A stretch of 64,000 nt of DNA, taken from the NCBI RefSeq assembly GCF_020595055.1, contig NZ_JAJDOO010000006.1, positions 62,001 to 126,000 of the forward strand, in the 5' to 3' direction. A program made the position numbers and the translations under genes. The notes below the pieces were generated by a model that was not told the DNA's origin, did no database searches, and was given only the letters and a program-made list of their open reading frames with translations. How positions within the stretch are numbered: position 1 is the first letter of the stretch; the number at the start of each line of letters is the position of its first letter. Below are positions 61,627 to 64,000 of the stretch, in pieces. The stretch comes from Desulfosporosinus shakirovi (lineage in GTDB: Bacteria > Bacillota > Desulfitobacteriia > Desulfitobacteriales > Desulfitobacteriaceae).

Positions 61627-61892
61627 AAAATTGCTCTCCAATCATCGCACCTACTTCTCGCACGATATATGGAATTATAGCTTATTCCATATATAACCAT
61701 ACAATATACTAATTCTTCATAATTATTTAAATTCCTTTATAAAACAGAAAGGGAAGACACAGGGGGACGGTTCGAAACCACTGAAAAAGTAAACTTTTCA
61801 CGAGCTTTTTTCTTAGTTTTTTTTTCACTTAGAATCAATTTGGGGTTTTTTAAAAAAAGAGGATAATGAAGCTGGTTTTTTCCTTATGCCAA
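61627..61892. other. Gene-free stretch with REP-like sequence
   Basis: GGGAAGACACAGGGGGACGG at 61751-61770 resembles the heads of clostridial REP elements associated with RAYT transposases; only one copy is seen here. The remainder is AT-rich without a frame. Confidence 0.3.
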
Positions 61893-62421
61893 CTATATTT
61901 CTAGCCCGATCTTCTTTTTGAAGGTGTTTATGTGTCCTAGATGATGATTACCGTGCCACGCGTAAAGACTTATAGCTTTTTTATACTTACGTTTCCGATA
62001 TCAGGGTGATGAAATTCAGAGTCAAGTTTGCTACCGGTCAATGATCTTATTAATCGAACCCATCTTTTGTGTAACATTCCACAAGCCTCAGAGAAACATC
62101 GACCGGCATATTCACAGCATCCTCAAGTTCAACCCATTGAACCTCGTCGAATGGTTTGATTATAGGACAATCTTCCGTAAGCGCCAATCTGAACCTAATG
62201 TACCCGTTGATATGGCTATCAGTAATATGATGAACCACTTGTCTAATTGTCCATCCCTCTGGTCTATATGAACAGTTCAATTGTTCTTTAGATAAACCTT
62301 TAATGGATTTTGAAAGTAAATCTGGCAGTACCTCTATTTGTGTAACTAAGACTGGAATTTGCTCATCACTGACCTCTTCAGAAAAATCAAATTGACCAAT
62401 GGGATATTTTAGCTCATCCAT
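61893..62421 (-). pseudogene. bstA/yfiT-like DinB-fold pseudogene
   Basis: The first 113 codons read MDELKYPIGQFDFSEEVSDE and WTIRQVVHHITDSHINGYIR. After SLRLVECYTKDG the frame is lost. One base over it continues HKRWVRLIRSLTGSKLDSEF, and after another shift LYAWHGNHHLGHINTFKK ends the protein with its metal-site His residues. Two frameshifts break a bacillithiol-transferase-like gene of about 170 codons. Confidence 0.85.
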
Positions 62422-62464
62422 TTACTTGACCTCCTCCTCATGCTATTATTCACATCCGGTAAAC

Positions 62465-62608
62465 CTACCCCGAAATGATATCGTGAACGGCATAACCTAC
62501 AATGCGGGAATTGTAACGATCAAGAAGCTGTGCGACGGATTCGGAATCAGTGTACAGGATTTTTTTGATTCTGATTTATTTTCTGATCTAGAGCAAGAAA
62601 TTAAATAA
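62465..62608 (+). pseudogene. 3' fragment of an XRE-type regulator
   Basis: NAGIVTIKKLCDGFGISVQD followed by FFDSDLFSDLEQEIK is the typical end of a Cro/C1-type HTH (last helices, then FF). The recognition helices and start are missing. Confidence 0.7.
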
Positions 62609-62616
62609 CTTATCCC

Positions 62617-62642
62617 AAGAATCTTACACGCGTAAGATTCTT
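62617..62642. repeat. Palindrome core, second copy
   Basis: AAGAATCTTAC-ACGC-GTAAGATTCTT, then TTT. It shares the 26-base core of the 60010-60053 palindrome and again lies just after a coding end, which supports a terminator role. Confidence 0.7.
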
Positions 62643-62700
62643 TTTGCTAAAGATTACAAATACAAAATGGTGTTACCAATTGCATCTGAATGATAACGTA

Positions 62701-62743
62701 AAGAATCGAATTCCCAGGCCCTCGACTTGGGAATTCGATTCTT
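62701..62743. other. 16-bp stem hairpin
   Basis: AAGAATCGAATTCCCA and TGGGAATTCGATTCTT pair perfectly around GGCCCTCGACT. No T run follows closely on either side. It could be a terminator or part of a small RNA; the nearby 62744-62822 shows no gene. Confidence 0.5.
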
Positions 62744-62822
62744 CCTATCCTCGTCAATTCAGTGTGGTTATGGAGAACTCCCATAGTACCTTGATATAAA
62801 TGATAAAGGTGAGGATTATGAA

Positions 62823-62862
62823 GGCGGCAGAAAAACCTGCCGCCTAAAGGGCGGGTTTTTTT
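62823..62862 (+). terminator. Two overlapping alternative hairpins with T run
   Basis: GGCGGCAG/CTGCCGCC (62823-62844) and AACCTGCC/GGGCGGGTT (62834-62857) share CTGCC, so only one can form; the second runs into seven T. This is an attenuator-like pair, though no downstream + strand gene is seen. Confidence 0.5.
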
Positions 62863-62950
62863 AGACAATCACTTTTGCAATTCTCCAGCCAGGCTGTCAT
62901 GGTATTACACGAGTACCTTAGATCCAATAGCTTTACGTTGGTACATTGGA

Positions 62951-63847
62951 TCAAGCTTTAAAATAATGGGGAAGACTGAGATCTTGGATAAGTCCGAGCT
63001 GTGTTGGCTGCCATGCCAGTTGTTCCCTGGTAAGTTGACTCAAAGCCGGAACATCCATTGCGGCAAAATTCACGAACCAGCCAAAATGATTGGCAGCTTC
63101 CTGGGGGGTTATACTGACAACCGGCAGGTTTAATTGGCGGCCAATCACACCGGCAATTTCCCGGAATGGAATACCCTCCTCGGCGACGGCATGATATCGG
63201 CTGCCCGCCACGCCTTTCTCAAGTACGAGCCTGAACAGACGGGCAGCGTCGAGCCTGTGCACGGCCGGCCAGCAATTGCTGCCTTCACCTATATATGCGG
63301 AAATCCCCTTTTCTTTTGCTAACCTTATTAATATTGGAATAAAGTTGTGATCCCCTTCGCCATGAACTGTCGGTGCCAATCGAATCACGGCTACCCTTAC
63401 ACCATGCTTTCCGGTCATCATTGCCGCCTCTTCGGAAGCGGCACGGAGGTGCCCTGCCGGTCCTGAAACCGACAGGGTTTCTTCCGTCGCCAAATGTCCC
63501 TGGGGAAGAATTCCTAATGCCGAAGTTACAACCAGAGGACGCTCTGAACCGGCCAATACTGTCCCAAACAATTCAATGACACGTCTGTCTGTTCCGCAGC
63601 TATCTTTAAATTTCGAAAAATCATGGTTAAAAGCTGTGTGGATTATCCCATCTGCATTTGCTGCTCCCTCACGCAAGCTTGCAAGATCTTCAAGATCACC
63701 TTTATGCACCTGCGCTCCGGCAGCCATAAGAGACTTTACCGCCGCATCTGAACGTGCGAGGCCTATTACCTCATGACCGGCACCAATTAATTCCTTTACA
63801 ACTGCCGCCCCAACGAAGCCTGTTGCTCCTGTTACAAAGATACGCAT
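62951..63847 (-). CDS. NAD(P)-dependent epimerase/dehydratase-family protein
   Basis: A 298-residue extended SDR. TGATGFVGAAVVKELI is the cofactor motif, GDLED and IIHTAF follow the fold. The usual YxxxK is not evident (ASEEAAMMTGKHG in that place), as in the atypical NAD(P)H-binding reductases of this subgroup. The C-terminal WPAVHRLDAARLFRLVLEKG is typical. G+C is higher than the flanks. Substrate unknown; its promoter lies in 63848-64000. Confidence 0.83.
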   Translation of the reverse strand: MRIFVTGATGFVGAAVVKELIGAGHEVIGLARSDAAVKSLMAAGAQVHKGDLEDLASLREGAANADGIIHTAFNHDFSKFKDSCGTDRRVIELFGTVLAGSERPLVVTSALGILPQGHLATEETLSVSGPAGHLRAASEEAAMMTGKHGVRVAVIRLAPTVHGEGDHNFIPILIRLAKEKGISAYIGEGSNCWPAVHRLDAARLFRLVLEKGVAGSRYHAVAEEGIPFREIAGVIGRQLNLPVVSITPQEAANHFGWFVNFAAMDVPALSQLTREQLAWQPTQLGLIQDLSLPHYFKA

Positions 63848-64000
63848 ATGATTCTCCTTTTCAGTTATTTTCCTGCTGCCACTGTCAGACCATCCCCTAT
63901 GAGTAATAAGGTACTTAGGAATTGAGCAATGTGATTAACTTTATTATATTTGATTTTATGGAAGGATCATTGCCTGATGTTCTGCTCTTTTTGCCTAATT

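Noticed and set aside
1-64000. CRISPR arrays, tRNA and rRNA genes, riboswitches
   Set aside because: No regularly spaced repeats, cloverleaf with CCA-type end, rRNA-like stretch or recognisable riboswitch core was found on reading both strands.

Overview
The window looks like a chromosomal segment of a low-to-moderate G+C, spore-forming-type anaerobic Firmicute, most like the Desulfosporosinus/Desulfitobacterium group of Peptococcaceae. This is an inference from the gene set: strong AGGAGG ribosome sites, GTG and TTG starts, a sigma-54 activator with a B12-dependent acyl-CoA mutase operon, a membrane CCG-domain iron-sulfur oxidoreductase that probably feeds menaquinone, Bce-type peptide modules and many MarR/PadR switches. 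No rRNA, tRNA or CRISPR array was seen. Several blocks (about 31.5-33.9, 35.4-38.2, 45.8-49.9, 53.8-54.9 and 62.9-63.9 kb) look richer in G+C than their neighbours and are probably acquired.

Layout. 0-12.3 kb: flavodoxin, MarR/cyclase divergent pair, a HicB/HicA-like pair whose toxin has no histidine, a BlaI/BlaR1 pair with palindromic operators, a His-Gly-tailed radical SAM/SPASM enzyme, small unknown genes, an IS3 scrap, a SEC-C protein and a decayed acetyltransferase. 12.6-16.3 kb: a cell-wall-binding-repeat protein, a wrecked response regulator, and a PadR-controlled hydrolase. 16.9-25.9 kb is the metabolic core: SDR - MeaB-like GTPase - mutase large subunit - B12 subunit, transcribed leftwards from a near-perfect -24/-12 promoter, next to a PAS-PAS-AAA-Fis activator and a divergent membrane Fe-S protein. 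The mutase has non-standard active-site residues. 26-34.3 kb: two LytM-type M23 proteins, TfoX-like protein, a Doc toxin with an unfamiliar partner, a broken tnpB, two acetyltransferases, an SDR/SnoaL/nitroreductase operon and an IS200/IS605 deletion derivative.

34.4-48.4 kb centres on a Bce-type module that has been split. The ABC transporter lies at 35.4-38.2 kb and its kinase/regulator at 45.8-47.5 kb. Between them are a second BlaI/BlaR1-like pair with a small secreted protein, a truncated aroQ, a 151/152-identical duplicate of the bce promoter still joined to a kinase 3' end, and two tandem copies of a type I toxin-antitoxin cassette. Smaller Bce fragments occur at 16.8, 22.9 and 39.1 kb, so this module has been repeatedly duplicated and broken.

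48.5-64 kb: a MocR regulator divergent from a DMT exporter, a 47-residue Cys/Trp protein, a DUF1835-type protein, membrane proteins, a PstS-like lipoprotein, a MarR-controlled efflux operon (CBS protein, two membrane-fusion proteins, DHA2 transporter), HesB-like and YjbQ proteins, and an epimerase-family gene. Pseudogenes of ywbE, bstA/yfiT, an Asp/Glu racemase and an XRE regulator lie among them. Repeats shared across the window include a palindrome at 0.2, 12.6 and 55.3 kb, and a 44-bp perfect palindrome at 60.0 kb with a sibling at 62.6 kb.
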